Origin: Paramoeba atlantica
Taxonomy: Eukaryota; Discosea
Assembly: GCA_977017575.1 (NCBI GenBank)
Contig: CDRNVI010000153.1
Span: 62,001-126,000, forward strand
Direction: 5' to 3'
Length of the DNA: 64,000 bases
Positions 1 through 11,957 of this stretch are shown piece after piece. Position 1 is the first letter of the stretch; every line of letters begins with the position of its first letter. Made by a program: the position numbers and the translations under genes. The notes below the pieces were generated by a model that was not told the origin of the DNA, made no database searches, and saw nothing but the letters and a program-made list of their open reading frames with translations.

Positions 1-94
1 TGTTTGGGGAGAGAGAGGAAGAAGTCATATGAAACACAAAGACAACAAAGAGAACACAATAATTATTCAGTAATAATAAAATTATTAAAGATAA

Positions 95-165
95 AAATAC
101 AACAAAAATATGGTTCAAAAATCAAGAGCTCTAAAATTAGAACTCTTTCTTTCTGTTCTCTTTGG
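95..165 (+). promoter_or_regulatory. Orphan copy of the GTPase-array leader element
   Basis: The block around the AAGAGCTCT palindrome at 124-132, with flanks CAACAAAAATATGGTTCAAA before and TAAAATTAGAACTCTTTCTT after, is almost identical to the sequence upstream of the Ras-like genes 11-23 kb away, closest to the leaders of genes 1, 2 and 9. No MGN-type exon follows here; instead the sequence runs into the 3' end of an unrelated minus-strand ORF. I infer a leftover of a former array member or a duplication breakpoint. Confidence 0.6.
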
Positions 166-718
166 TTTCTCTCCTGTTCTCTGAATTGTTCAATTCCCCC
201 AGAACAAACTCTCCAGAGTCCTCATGGACCTGGTTGTGTAGTTGAGCAAAATGATCAATGATGAGAGACTTTCCACAACCTCGTGCTGCAATGGAGGCAC
301 TGATCCCAGCATCTTCAATTTTCCCACGTTTGGCAGTCTTTACCCCCTGCACATACTCCACAAACTTAGCCGTTGCATCCTCTCGATTCAAGGGAGTCCC
401 AGTGAGGGGTACATTCGCAAACGTTACACCTGCATCATAAGGGTTCTTTCTCATTTCAATACCATGTTTGCTGCTGATCTGAGAAACTAAATCAAGAATG
501 TCTTTGGAGCTTTGAAGGTGAATCACTGCTGTGTGAAAGAGATCTATTAGGGAGGCAGGCATTGGACACCAATCACCAACCAACTAACCAAAAAACAAAG
601 AAAAAACAAAACAGCAGGTTCTGATTCAAGAAACTTCTGCAGTCGGCAGTGAAGGAATGATTTCACATGTATTCTCTCTTTCTAAATTTCCTCTTTCCAG
701 GTGCAAACTCACAGCCAA

Positions 719-792
719 CACCAACAACCAACAACCAACAACCAACAACCAACAGCCAACAGCCACAACCAACAGCCAACAGCCAACAAGAG
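719..792. repeat. CCAACAA-type microsatellite
   Basis: Irregular tandem units of CCAACAA and CCAACAG lie in the presumed intron between the two pieces of the P-loop fragment. Confidence 0.8.
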
Positions 793-848
793 GAAAATCA
801 ACAAACCAGGTTCTGAACCAAGGTCCTTCAACAAACGTGCTTTATCCT

Positions 849-909
849 GCCGAAGATCGTTGAGAGAGCACCGAAGATCGTTGAGAGAGCACCGAAGATC
901 GTCGAGATA
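849..909. repeat. Three 21-bp tandem units in coding sequence
   Basis: GAAGATCGTTGAGAGAGCAC is repeated, two full copies and a third diverged copy, with period 21. The period keeps the minus-strand frame and gives the heptad-like NDLRCSL repeats of the coiled-coil piece. Confidence 0.8.
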
Positions 910-1207
910 ATCCCCCCTCATCAGGTTATGGTTCTCGCCTGGAGGTTCGCTCATGACCTTCTTTGTCAATTCCGCAATCTCCTTTGTTACTTCCTCCATC
1001 TTTGTTTCTTTTCCCTCGATTTTCCTCTCCAGTTCGATCTTCATAGCCCCACTCTGTGGAAAAGGAACACCTCAGATGAAATAAACAAACAAAAAAAAGA
1101 GCGTACCTCATCTCCAAAGAACCGTTTTGGGGTATGGCCAAGAGGGAGGAGCGACTGGGGAAGTCTTGCTGCAGAAGAGCACCAGCAACTGTCAGTTTTG
1201 TGGATAG

Positions 1208-1366
1208 TTGTTTGTTTTTGTTTTTTGTTTTTTTGGCAGGAAGCACTTCGCCTGTTCTTTTTTTTTCTTTTTTGTTTTTCGTTTTTGTTTTTTGTTTTTG
1301 TTTTTTGTTTTTGTTTTTTGTTTTTGTTTTTTGTTTTTGTTTTTTGTTTTTGTTTTTGTTTTTCAT
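1208..1366. repeat. TTTTTG/TTTTTTG simple repeat
   Basis: Long run of alternating GTTTTT and GTTTTTT units. Translations in this block are F/V or K/N repeats and are not genes. Confidence 0.85.
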
Positions 1367-1554
1367 TTTGTTTGTTTTCTTTTCTTTTTCTCTTTTTTGG
1401 TGTGTTTATGTGTTCTTTGGACCAGAAAGAGTTAAAAATAAAAGACTTCACAGAAAACAGATCTTGGATTGGAGAAACTTTACGACTGTACACTTTGTTT
1501 TTGTTCTGACTGAGTATTGACCCTCCCAAACTTCAAATTCAGTACAACTTTTTC

Positions 1555-4500
1555 CCCCTTTCTTTTTTTTGTTTCTTTTTGTTTCTTTTTGTTTCTTTTT
1601 GGTTTTTGGTTTTTGCTTTCCTTTTTGCAAATATTTATTTCAATATTTCGGTTCGTGGTCTTCCACAGACTCACGTAGGAAAATGGGGGTGGAGGAGGGA
1701 CCCCCATCGTTTTACTCCTCGCTTAGGGCGGTTTTTGCATCTCAATAGATTCCTTGGGGTGAGACCTTATTTTCTTTTTCTTGTTGGTTCTTTGGGTTGA
1801 TGTCCAGTCGAAAATACTTTCTCGTAGGCTGATCGGGTGTAAGCTTCTGGCTCTGGTCCTCATGGTCTCGTATTCCGCTGATTCATGTGGGGTGCTGTGT
1901 TTGGGCCTGGGGCTTCTCTTCTTTCGATCTCTCTTCCTCGCTCTTCTAACTACACTGGGTTGGAACTGTGCTTTTCTCTTTCTTATTTGGGGGTTTGATG
2001 TTTGTGTATTCGGTGATGCTTGGGGTTGTTTGCTCTGATCTAAAGGTACTAATCTAGGTCTTATTATTATTTTGATCTTGTTTGTTCCTGTCTGTTCAAA
2101 ACGTACTGCTCTTTTGCGTTGTGGAGTTGTTCTTGGCTCGTTTTGGGGGTTTTGTTGGAGATATGTCGTTGTTACATGTTGAGTGGACTGTTGTTTTGCT
2201 TTTCGGATTTCTTTGTTTCTTTGTCTTTCTTCAAATTTATAGTGTGGTTCATAAAGCGCTGATTCTTGGATTATTTGGACGTCTTTTTGATGTTGGACTT
2301 CTTTTAATTGGTAGTGCATTTTTGTTTTATCATTAATTGTTATTTTCGTTGGTTTTAGAAGGGAATAGATTGGATATGTTACGTATCTACCGGGAAGGAG
2401 GACCTGGTGTGATCTGAAAATTAGTGTCTCTTGAATATCTTTGTGGGATGGCTTGGATTTGTTCCCTGTTGGTCTAGATTGATCTTCTGGGTGTCTTGCA
2501 TAATGGTCACCTCTTTCTTTGCTGATTCCAGCTGCGTGAGCTAGTTGGTCTGCTCTCCCATTGTATTTTCTTTTTATGTGTTGGTGTGTAATGGTATTGA
2601 AATCTTGGTCTAACTGTTCTGAAAGGATATGGATTTGCAAGATTGGGCTAGGTCAGTTTTTATCTTTGAGTCTCCAAGGATATGGAGGTCTTTTATGCCT
2701 GGGGATATGGCGAGTCTTTTGAGTTCATATTCTCCCCAAAACTCTCCAGTATTGCTTGTTCCCAGGGCTGTTGTAAGTGCTTTCGCTGCTATTTCTTCAT
2801 GATTTTTGTATATGACACAGCCTGCCCCACCTTTAAGGTTCGGGATGTCACCTGTGTCATCATAGTATCCCGTGAATTCCGTTCTCCTTTCGAAGACCGG
2901 TTTTTCTTCTTCTTTCTCACTGTCTTCTTTTGTTTCTTTGGGATTACTTGTGTTCTTTTTTTGTGGGGTTCTTTTTGATGTGTTGAGAATTCTCCTCTCA
3001 GCTTCCTTAAATTTTATGAGGTTTTTAGTGAAATGGAAGTCAGTTAGTTTTGGTAGATTGGCCTTTTCATCAAAACCTATGTCTGTAATTAAGTTTCTTA
3101 TCGTCATGAGGATTGTCAGGTTGAAAGTTGCTTGAGATAGGGACACTTTTCTTTCCACTAGGAGTAGATCGTTTATACTTCTCGGCCACTTGATATTCTG
3201 GTAAATTTTTGTCTTGGGTTTTAGAAAGTCTATCTTTTTCTTCATTTTTTTATAACATTCCAAAATATGTGGACAGTTGAGGAAATGGTGATAGGTTTCT
3301 CTTTCTTGGCACCCAAACCGGCATTTGTCATTGAGGTCTTTGATAAAATTTGCTGTCCTGCTTTTGTGGTTCCATGCTTTGGCAATGTAAGGATGTAATT
3401 GTGTTTAAAGGGGACTGGGAGTTTGTGTGATAGATTGTGGAGCATATTTGTTTCTGCATGGGGGCTTTTATCGTATGTGAAGCCCACTGGGTTGTGAGCA
3501 GGGAATCGGGCTCTAAGTTGAGAATATATCCAATTTGTGGGTCTTTTGATATTTTCCTTCCATTCGTTGTATTTTTCCCTGTTTGTGAAATGTTCATCAC
3601 AGTTTGTTTGATAGTTTTTTCTAAGGCCCATTATTCGGTAGTACATGTTTATGGCCCATCTTCTTTTCCATTCTACTGTGTTTTCACTCAGGTTGAATGT
3701 TTGGTGGTTTGTTTTACATGGTGGTCTTTTTGCAACTAGACATGCTATGTTGAATAACAGAGGGTGGATAATGGGGGTTTTAAAACTTAGTGGCGGAACA
3801 TTGGAGTACAGCATGGTGTTTGGGATATTGTTCTTACCACCAAGACCCACTCTTATTGTTCTTGACATTTCCCCCATAAGATTTTGAGGGATAATGGAGA
3901 AGCGTCCCAGGTATGGGATGTGTGATATTACGTATGTATTTATGTGGTTTATTCGTTGTTGGACAGTTGAGTTGGCTTTTTTCGTTTCGTTTTGTACAAA
4001 AGAAGCTGCCTCCTTTTGCTTGTCTAACCGGTGTTTCCAATTTGTTTGGCCAAAGTTTTTGGTTTCTATTTTAACCCCCAGGTATGTTGTTATTTTTGTT
4101 TTCTTTGCTTCGTCCCATGGATGGGGAAGTGGTTCATTAATTTGGCTATCAAACATGAGGAGAAGGATTTTATCATAATTTAATTTGCTGCCCATTGCTT
4201 CATTGTAGTTTTTAAAAACTGAGGTGATTTTCTCGAGTTGTGTGAAGTTTTGAAGGATAACAGCAATGTCGTCCATATATGCTCTTGCAAAATGATTTGG
4301 TTCGTCTGGTAACTTAGACACCAGAAGGTCAAAGATTAGTATGTAGAGTATAGGAGATAGCGGGCATCCTTGTTTGACACCAGTTACTGCTATAAACTCA
4401 ACACGTTTTGCTCCATTAATGTGGATTGTGGTTTTACTGGGTGCGAGTGCTAAGTTTGCTATGTTTCTGAGGTGTTTTGGGCAGTTAATTTTTTCCAACA

Positions 4501-5040
4501 TTAGTTTGATCATATCTCTGTTAATGAAGTCGTATGCTTTCATGTAATCGGTTTGGAGAATCATGGGCTTGTTACCCAAATCTCGTTCTTGTTGGTAAGC
4601 ATTTAAGATGTCATCAAGGCAGTCATCTATAAATCTGTTGTGTAAGAGGGCTCTTTGAGCTGGAGACACTATTTCAGAGAGGGTATCTCTGAATTCGTGT
4701 GTCCAGTATTTCATTAGAAGTCTGTATGAAGCATTGGTTATTGATATTGGTCTTGTTCTATCAGGTGTAACCGGTCCATCCTCTTTAGGAAGTAGGACTA
4801 ATCTGGCTTCGTTGAAATTTGGGCCTGGGTCGAAATTGTCTTGGGTTGATGCTTTTATCAGGTCTGGCCAGAAGCTTGGGAATTTTTTGTGCATAGCACG
4901 ATAATATGCAAAAGGGATGCCATTTGGTCCTGAGCCTGTTCTATTTGTTTTAGAGACTGTTTTGGTTATGATTTCTGGGTCAGGAGCGAAATCTTTTTCT
5001 TTTTCGATTTTGGGATAATCTTGAAGGATTTTTTTTTCTA
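1555..5040 (-). mobile_element. 5'-truncated non-LTR (LINE-type) retrotransposon
   Basis: The element is recognised by its reverse transcriptase, CCHC-like knuckle, RNase H domain and basic C-terminal tail, all on the minus strand. Downstream of the ORF, at 1,560-1,620, the minus strand is an A-rich simple repeat of AAAAAGAAAC units, as expected for a LINE 3' tail. No apurinic endonuclease or ORF1 precedes the RT: the RT reading frame begins right at the stop codon of the acyl-AMP ligase gene, on the same strand, so the element is 5'-truncated. The exact 5' junction cannot be placed, because RT-like sequence starts within about 60 bases of that stop. Confidence 0.85.
1723..5037 (-). pseudogene. 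Reverse transcriptase / RNase H ORF, frameshifted
   Basis: From the 5' side: RT fingers (GSGPNGIPFAYYR), motif A (TDYMKAYDF), motif B (KQGCPLSPILY) and motif C (YMDD). A thumb region follows, then a cysteine-histidine knuckle (CRFGC, later HHFLNC), a type I RNase H (opening GYYDDTG, LGDSKI, closing HIKRKYNGRADQLA) and about 270 residues of basic, disordered tail. The reading frame breaks twice: near 3,400 in an AAA run just before the knuckle, and near 2,643 inside RNase H. Each break is explained by one missing base. Either the copy is dead or these are assembly errors; the missing 5' half argues for a dead copy anyway. RNase H after the RT is known from several LINE clades (for example I-like and plant L1). 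Confidence 0.85.
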
Positions 5041-8000
5041 CTCTTCTAACTCTTTCAATCTCAGAAAATGGGCAGGAACTCCCCCCCAAATTGAATGACA
5101 TCCAATCTGTTCTCTTGGCAATGGAAATCCACCAGGAAGAAGCTCACTGCAGTGCCCCATCAGATTTTCTCGAGTGATAAATGCAACTTGATGTAAAATG
5201 ACATGATCTTCAATCTCAGCAGGCCCAAACTCCATTCCTTCTAATTCAAAAGAGTGACCAAAAATGACAGAATAATGAGATACAATACAGTGAGAACCAA
5301 CACGAATCATATCTGGGTCACCAAGATAAAGGGAATCAATGAAGCTTGCTGTTCCAATCTTCACTCCAAGACATCTCAAATAGAGGGTATAAAGAGGACT
5401 TCCAAGTGTGAGAGCTAGAAATCCAACATTGTTAAGTGATTTCAGTTGCCATGCTTTGAGGTATGGTTCAAGTCGTGTCACTTTCTCGGAGACTACATCG
5501 TATCTGCGGATCAAGATCCACTTTCCAACAATTGAAAGCAAAACCTTCAAAGCTTGAAAGGTCATGTACCACATCAAGAGAGAAAAGTAAGAGAGAGTGC
5601 GGTTTTGATACTCCAACCAAAGATATCGAACCAACTCATATCCTGGCCACATAAAACTTGCTAGAATAATGAGGAGGATCACAATTCCTCCAATTTGTTT
5701 TATGAAGCGAGCAACTTGAGGAATACATCCATGAAGAGAAGTGAATTGGGTGCTTGGTGCTTTTGGATAAATTTTTGCAGGAATTCCAACACACATTGAA
5801 TCATTGGGAACTTCCATTCCATCTTCAATCAAACATCTCCCTGCGATCTTACAATTCTCACCAATAACAACACCACCCCTGATTTCACAATCAGCTCCAA
5901 TCCAAGTACCCCTTCCAATTCGAATCTCCTGGAAGACTGTAAATCCACTTGGTGCTTCTTTTGATGCTGCTACTGTTAACACTGTTGAACCACCAATGAA
6001 AATATCATCTTCCAAAACAACAAGATCAACAAGTTCAGGGGTAAGACGGAAATTCGTCATCAAAACAGAGTTTTTGATCTCCATTCCCATGAGCTTTGCG
6101 AGCCAAATAATCAAATGAGTTTGTTGGAAATAAATTAAAAAGTGAGAACTCACAAAATCAAAGTGTCGATCAACAATGAACTTTCGCCACATGAACCACC
6201 CAGTTGATGGGTAAAGCACTCCTGGTTGAATCCCTCCAGGAAGAAAGATTCGCTTCACACAAATTACCATGATTATTTTCCCAAGAGCTAAGATGAGCAA
6301 TGAAATGAGAATAAAAACAAGGCCTGTGTAACGACCAGCATCAAAGTCACCTGATTCAACCACTTGAACAAATGGCATAACAGCCAAACCAGGGATAACT
6401 GATATCACAACAACAACCACAATGCCTATAAGTTTTGCCAGATGCCAAAGTAAAGAGTTCCCAGTTTCATTGGGTAAAACATCATCTTTCTGCTGCTCAT
6501 TGTCACCCCCTTCACTCTCAACATCTGTCTCAGTTGGTTCATAATACTCAAATGGCATGCGAGCTTCTCCTGGTTTCATTGTACCAGGAGCAGTGATGAT
6601 ACCATTTGGAGGGAGTGTAGAATTTCGCCCAATTTGAATCTGATCAAATCTCATGACTCCTGTGCTTTCAAATGAATAAGCGGTCACATGTGCACCACCA
6701 TCCAAATTGGACCCACCCCCAACCTCGATCAAATCAAATTCAGTCATCCAAACAGGCATAGACGAAGGCAAACCAGAAGGCATTCGGACTCCCATTGCTC
6801 GGAGCCAGAAAAAGTGCAGAAGAGTTTGTTTGAAAATCATCAACACCAGCTCCCCATAATACCAAAAGAGCGTTTTGACCATCCACCAACGAAGGAAATA
6901 AAAACTCCACAGTTGTGCCTTCCTTGGTTTCATTTGCCCAATGATCAACCATTTTGATATTGTGGTTAAGATAACCAAACATAACATCCCGATTAACAAT
7001 GCAACAGGAAAACCAATAAAGAGCAAACCATATCGACTGAACTTAGGATCAAAGAAAAACAGATATTCATACTCAAAATCACCATAGAGCCACTCGAGGT
7101 ACAGAAATGCAGGCCATAAACAAACAGCTCCAAATCCTGGGATAAAGATCAAAGAAAAGAGAGCTTGCATCATTCCAACAATCAGATATTGCCAATATGG
7201 AACTGTTCCCTCTCTACCACAAATTTCTCTTTCAGGACAATGTTCAGAACTTCCCATTCCAAACTCACATGCAGCAGCAGTCTTGGGAGTTTTCTTTGAA
7301 AAAAAAAGAAGGTTTAATCCAAAGAAGACGACCAGAGAGTTTTTTTGTTAAAAAAAAAAAGAAAAAAAGAAAAACCTGTGGTGCTCCAAATTCAATGACA
7401 ATCTCTGTGTCAGTCTTTCCATTGGAAACTTCATCGAAGAGAACATCAACAGCATTTCCAATTGTCCAATTTGGCCGAACACTATCCGAAGTTTCGCTCA
7501 GGAAATCCTTCTTCGTCAATTTCGTTGCAGTCAGTATCTCTCGAATTTTATCAGGAGAGAAATCAAGAAAGTGTGGCAAATCACGAATCTGGGTGTCTTC
7601 TTCTTCCAAAAGGGTTGAAATTGGTAACTCATTTCGCATTGTGAGGTGGTAGAGAAAGACAAAATGAAGGACCTTGCGTTTTTGTTCAACAGAGAGTTTG
7701 CCATTGGGACCGAAAACAGTATTGGGAGCAAAGTAGTTCTTCTTCCCACCTCCCTGTTGATCGAAATATTGTTCGAGAAGATGAAATGTCAAGAGGTTAA
7801 TTTGACCATAGTCATAAAGCATCATTGGATCAATTGTTAAAGAAGGAAACGCCTGAGAAAGGAAATGGCGGAGTTCAACTTGTTCAATAGAAGTCAACCC
7901 AAGTTCGAGAAAGGAAGATTCAGACTGAACAGTGTGGGTGGCATCAGAGCAAATAATTTGAGCAGTCATCAAACGAAGAAACACATTCATCACATTCTGG

Positions 8001-10982
8001 CAGCACTCTAAACCCATTTTATCGTCACCGAGAGATACACCCCCACAACAGTGAAGAATTGGAACAAGAATTGCAGGATCAGACAAGATTGGATTCATTC
8101 GGTCATTTCGATAATGTTTCTCATGCAATACCTGAAAAAGACCATTGAGATAATTCTCTTTGGTTTGCTTTCTCCTAATTTTCCCACTTGTCGTTTTCAA
8201 GATTGTTCGAGCAGGAAGAAGAACGACAATACTGCACTTAATTTCATGTCCACGCCTTACTGCATTTGCGATATCGTCACATATAGCTTCGTAATCCATG
8301 TTTTTGATTTGATGAGATCGCACTTCGATAACACAACAAATGAGTTCTTTGTCTTCCTCATCGACCATTGCAAAGACAGCACAACATCCAGGACGAATGG
8401 CTGAATTACTTTGGTCAACTGTGGCTTCTAAATCATTTGGGTAAAAATTCTTTCCACCAATAATGAGAATATCTTTTTTGCGACCACAAAGATAAACTTG
8501 CCCTTCATAGAGGAATCCAATGTCACCAGTTCGCAACCATCCACCACCCAAATCACTTCCATGATGAAGACCATCCTCTTTAATCACACCATGAAAGGTT
8601 TCTTCAGTTAAATCAGGTCGACCGTAATATCCGTGAGCCACTCTGCGCCCTCGAACCCAAATCTCTCCAGAAGAATACATATTTTGTAACTCACATGTCT
8701 CTTTATCAACAATCGCAACTTCACAATCAACAGGCCAACCACATCCCACCACAGAGAGGGTTGTCTCCCCCTCCTCTCCATCCTCCTCTTCTTCTTTCCC
8801 CTCACTCTTCTCACTCACAATCATCATCTGACCACTTCCAGGTTCATCTTCTTCCTCCTTGCTGGAGTTCTTTTCAACAATTTTGACTCCGTCGTGTTCT
8901 AACTGTTCTTTCACTAAAACCTTCACTCTATTTTGTCGATAAGCTCGCTCATCAATCTTAAGTTCATTAACCACCTCATCTGGGAGATGAGTGGTGATGA
9001 TCAAAGTACTCTCTGCCATTCCATACACTGGACAATGCGCAATTGGACGGAAAGATGAAAATCGTTCATTCCAAGAACAGAGAGTGTCTAATCTCACTGG
9101 TTCAGAACCATTCAAAGCACACCGCATACTAGACAAATCTAAGGTATCGGCAACTTCTTGAGAGGTTTTCTTGGCACACAACTCATATCCAAAGTTGGGA
9201 CCTGTGGTAACACAAGCTTTGTATTTGCTGATCATCTGCGCAAAGAGAGTAGGATTGGAGAGAAAGGTAGCAGGGCTGGCCCCAATTGTCGCTCTACCCA
9301 TCAAGAGAGGATAAAAAATTGCCCCGATCAATCCTGTGGAAATTAAAGAGTTTTTAAAGGTTTGTTGGTAAAAAAAAAACGCAGCTTCTTCTTAAGTTAT
9401 GAATAAAACTTACCCATATCATGATACTGCGGAATCCAAAATATCTAGAATTAAAGGGAGGAGATAAGTTCATGGTCATCTAAAAACGAAAGGGAAAAAA
9501 GGGAAAAAAGAAGACTGTTGGTTTCTAAAGAGGGAAAATAAAAAAGAAGATGTAAAAATGACTCCATACCATTATGTCACAATTCCCTGGAGACACTGAA
9601 ACATTGTAGAGAACGTTGGCATGTGAAACCATCACTCCTTTTGGATCACCTGTACTTCCTGTGGAGGAACAATAAAATTATTATTATAAATTTGATGTGG
9701 TATGATGATTGGCACCTCTAATTTTTTTCGACCACCAAAAAATCCTTTCTTCTCTTTTGCATAAACTCTTTTTACATTCCTCCATATCCAATCTAATTAT
9801 CAAATCCCCTTCAAATAAGAAAGAATCAATTGCGAAACCTGAAGTATATTGGAGGAATGCAAGATCATCTGATGCAATCGGATCATTGAGGAATGAATCA
9901 CCATCGCTTGAGAATTCGACATCTTTGAGTTTGAGGGATTTGTCCACGCTCATCCAGGGGAGTTCAGGCCAAGATTGACTTTTTTTTTTCTTTGGTGACT
10001 CTTGAATTTGGTCTGCCTCACCGACTGTGATATCTCCCAACTCTTCTTTTCCAATCCCATTCCCGAAAGAATTGAATGAGAACTTTCCAGAGAATCTTCC
10101 TCCAAACGATGCTGATGATCTGGATGAAATCAGTCCCGAATCACCCAACGAGTGTTTTGACTTTGAGAATGACTTGTTTGAGAAACTCCCACTCCCTATG
10201 TCGTCGTTTTTGTCTTTGAGACTTTTGAAGGAGAATCGGTTCGAGTCTTTCATAGATTGTCCCAATGACCTTTTTGACCCTGACCTGGGAGAATGTCTCC
10301 CACCCTCGCAAAAACTGGGCTCCTTCGACAACCAGGTTGGTGTTGCGATCTTGATGAGTGTGTTTTTTTTCTGTTGCAATTTTGTGAACGGCATAACTTT
10401 CTCTCTGTACGCTCGGTGGGTGAGAATGAGCCGACAATTTGCATTTTCAAGAGCGGTTGAAAATCTTGGAACAGAAATATCAGGCTTTGAGGGGTCTGGA
10501 GGATACACTGGGACTGCAACAATCCCTGAGAGAAAAATTGAACAACAATGAAAAATAAACTGGATGGATTAAAAGGATTGGAAAAAAAAAAAACCTGTCA
10601 GTAAACATGCCAGCATTGCAGGAATAAAATCAATCCCAGGAAGGAAACACAACGCAACTTTGTCCCCTGCATTCAAATGAAATTTGGAGAACATTCGTTT
10701 TGCGATGTGTTGTGCGCTGTTCAACAACTGACGATAGCTCCTTCTTGACACTTCTTCACATGATTTATCGACCCATATTATCGCAGGACTGTCTGGCGCT
10801 TTTTTCGTTCTTCTAGTGAATGCTTCTCGAAAATTCTTACATTCCAGGAGTTCTTCGTGATTTAATCCCACCGGCCCAAAATGTGTATCGTAAAAGTCTT
10901 GTTGTTCAGACGATGGCGAAGGACGATTTTCTCTTGCCCTCATCATAATTTCGTGACTTCCTTTGATGTACGCCATCTTCAT
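5038..10982 (-). CDS. Fatty-acyl-AMP ligase - carrier - Pls-type hexapeptide terminal domain protein
   Basis: Six exons (10982-10595, 10513-9839, 9658-9570, 9444-9414, 9333-7376, 7293-5038) join in phase to about 1,798 aa. The N-terminal adenylation domain has YTSGSTGDPKG, WIPQYHDMG, YGMAES, SGEIWVRG, RTGDIG and the C-terminal SGKIRRK lysine, so it should activate a fatty acid as acyl-AMP. A carrier follows with LGLTS, whose Ser would take phosphopantetheine. The last about 750 residues are membrane segments alternating with three left-handed beta-helix (hexapeptide) modules, the arrangement of Pls/PosA non-ribosomal peptide synthetase terminal domains. No thioesterase, reductase or condensation domain is visible. 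Unusual: a Ser/Lys/Gly-rich insert of about 150 residues in the adenylation domain before the YTSGSTG motif. Start: ATG at 10982; a second in-frame ATG is two codons on. The product is unknown. Confidence 0.88.
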
Positions 10983-11837
10983 CAAATCCGCCCAACAGCA
11001 GGAGAAAAAGACGAGTTCTTTTCCAAAACCAAACTTTCAAATAACAGCCCACCTGTTTGGAAACAAAGGTTGGCCGCCCGGGGAGCTCTCTGGCCAAAAC
11101 AGAGGGTCCAATTTGACGAAAACAATAATGGTGACACCAAATTCTTCGAAATTTATCCTTTAAATGGAGACCCATTTAAAGAAGGGTCTCTCCAACACTT
11201 CAAATAGTGTCGACAATGTTGCGAAACGGAAAACCATTTCTCGTTTTCCGGGAAAGAAAAAAAAAGACATCGAAATTCTATTTCGAACAACTTTTGACTC
11301 AAAAAAAATTCGGAACAAAGGGGCCCAATTTTGAAAAGCCAAAAAAGATTTTTCCAAGAATTTTCTTTTCGACAAAGACAAAGAAAGAAAAATATCAAAA
11401 AGAAAAAAGAAGGGAAACAAAGAAGAAAAAGAAGAAAAAGAAGAAAAAGAAACCTTCCGCTCGTCTGAAAAGATTTTCTCTTGTCTTTTTTTTCCCTTTC
11501 TTTTTCCCTTTTCTCTTTCCTTTTCTTTTTCCTTTTCCTTTTCCTTCTCCTTCTCATTTTCCTTTTCTTTTTCCTTCTCTTTATCTTTCATTCTCCCCAT
11601 CACCATCCTTCTCTTTCTCCTTCTCCCTCTCACCAGCCCCCTTATCAAACAAAGAAGTCACAAAAATAGGATTTTTTTTCTCTTACACTTTTACCCGCTT
11701 TTTAACCTTTATCCCCAAGAAAAATGGAGGAGGGATTGATATTTTTTTGGCAGAGACATTGACATTCCTTTCCTTTTTTCCATTCAAATAAAATGAAACA
11801 AAGCAAAAAAAAGTCTTTTGGCAGACAAAAATAGGTT
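10983..11837. other. Intergenic interval between acyl-AMP ligase gene and GTPase array
   Basis: It holds the shared upstream region of a divergent pair. It includes a near-unique stretch to about 11,330, then A-rich and then TTTTTC/CTTTTC pyrimidine tracts to about 11,640. Long translations here are K/E or F/S repeats. No gene is supported. Confidence 0.6.
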
Positions 11838-11890
11838 CAAAAAATCAAGAGCTCTAAAATTAGAACGCTTTCTTTCAATTCTTTTTCTCT
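11838..11890 (+). promoter_or_regulatory. Array leader element, gene 1
   Basis: AAGAGCTCT at 11847-11855, 111 bases before the ATG, followed by TAAAATTAGAACGCTTTCTTTC and a pyrimidine tract. It is shared with eight other array genes and with the copy at 95-165. Confidence 0.6.
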
Positions 11891-11957
11891 CTTTCATTCT
11901 CTCCCTCATTCAATTTGCCCTTGAAACTTTGCAAAAAAGAAAAAGAAGAAAAAGAAA

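Larger units (their letters stand above)
137..1047 (-). pseudogene. P-loop NTPase fragment with coiled-coil N-terminal piece
   Basis: Two ORF pieces on the minus strand. The distal piece (about 807-1047) starts MKIELERK, is rich in E and K, and has three short repeats of the form NDLRCSL, so it looks like a coiled coil. The proximal piece (137-583) is globular and contains AARGCGKS, a Walker A loop followed by a hydrophobic helix, but it stops soon after the P-loop, so no Walker B is present. The junction between the pieces has no phase-compatible GT-AG pair that I could find, and the 3' end is replaced by array-leader sequence. It resembles ATPase modules of large expanded protist families, but I cannot name the family. 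It is most likely a truncated gene relic. Confidence 0.4.

Noticed and set aside
741..909. CRISPR-like regular repeats
   Set aside because: The units are contiguous without spacers and the genome is eukaryotic; these are a microsatellite and an in-frame coding repeat.
926..1529. K/N- and F/V-rich ORFs over the TTTTTG repeat
   Set aside because: Translation of a simple repeat.
11153..11791. ORFs of 134-194 aa on both strands upstream of the array
   Set aside because: K/E or F/S low complexity in a pyrimidine tract, with no domain and no splice support.
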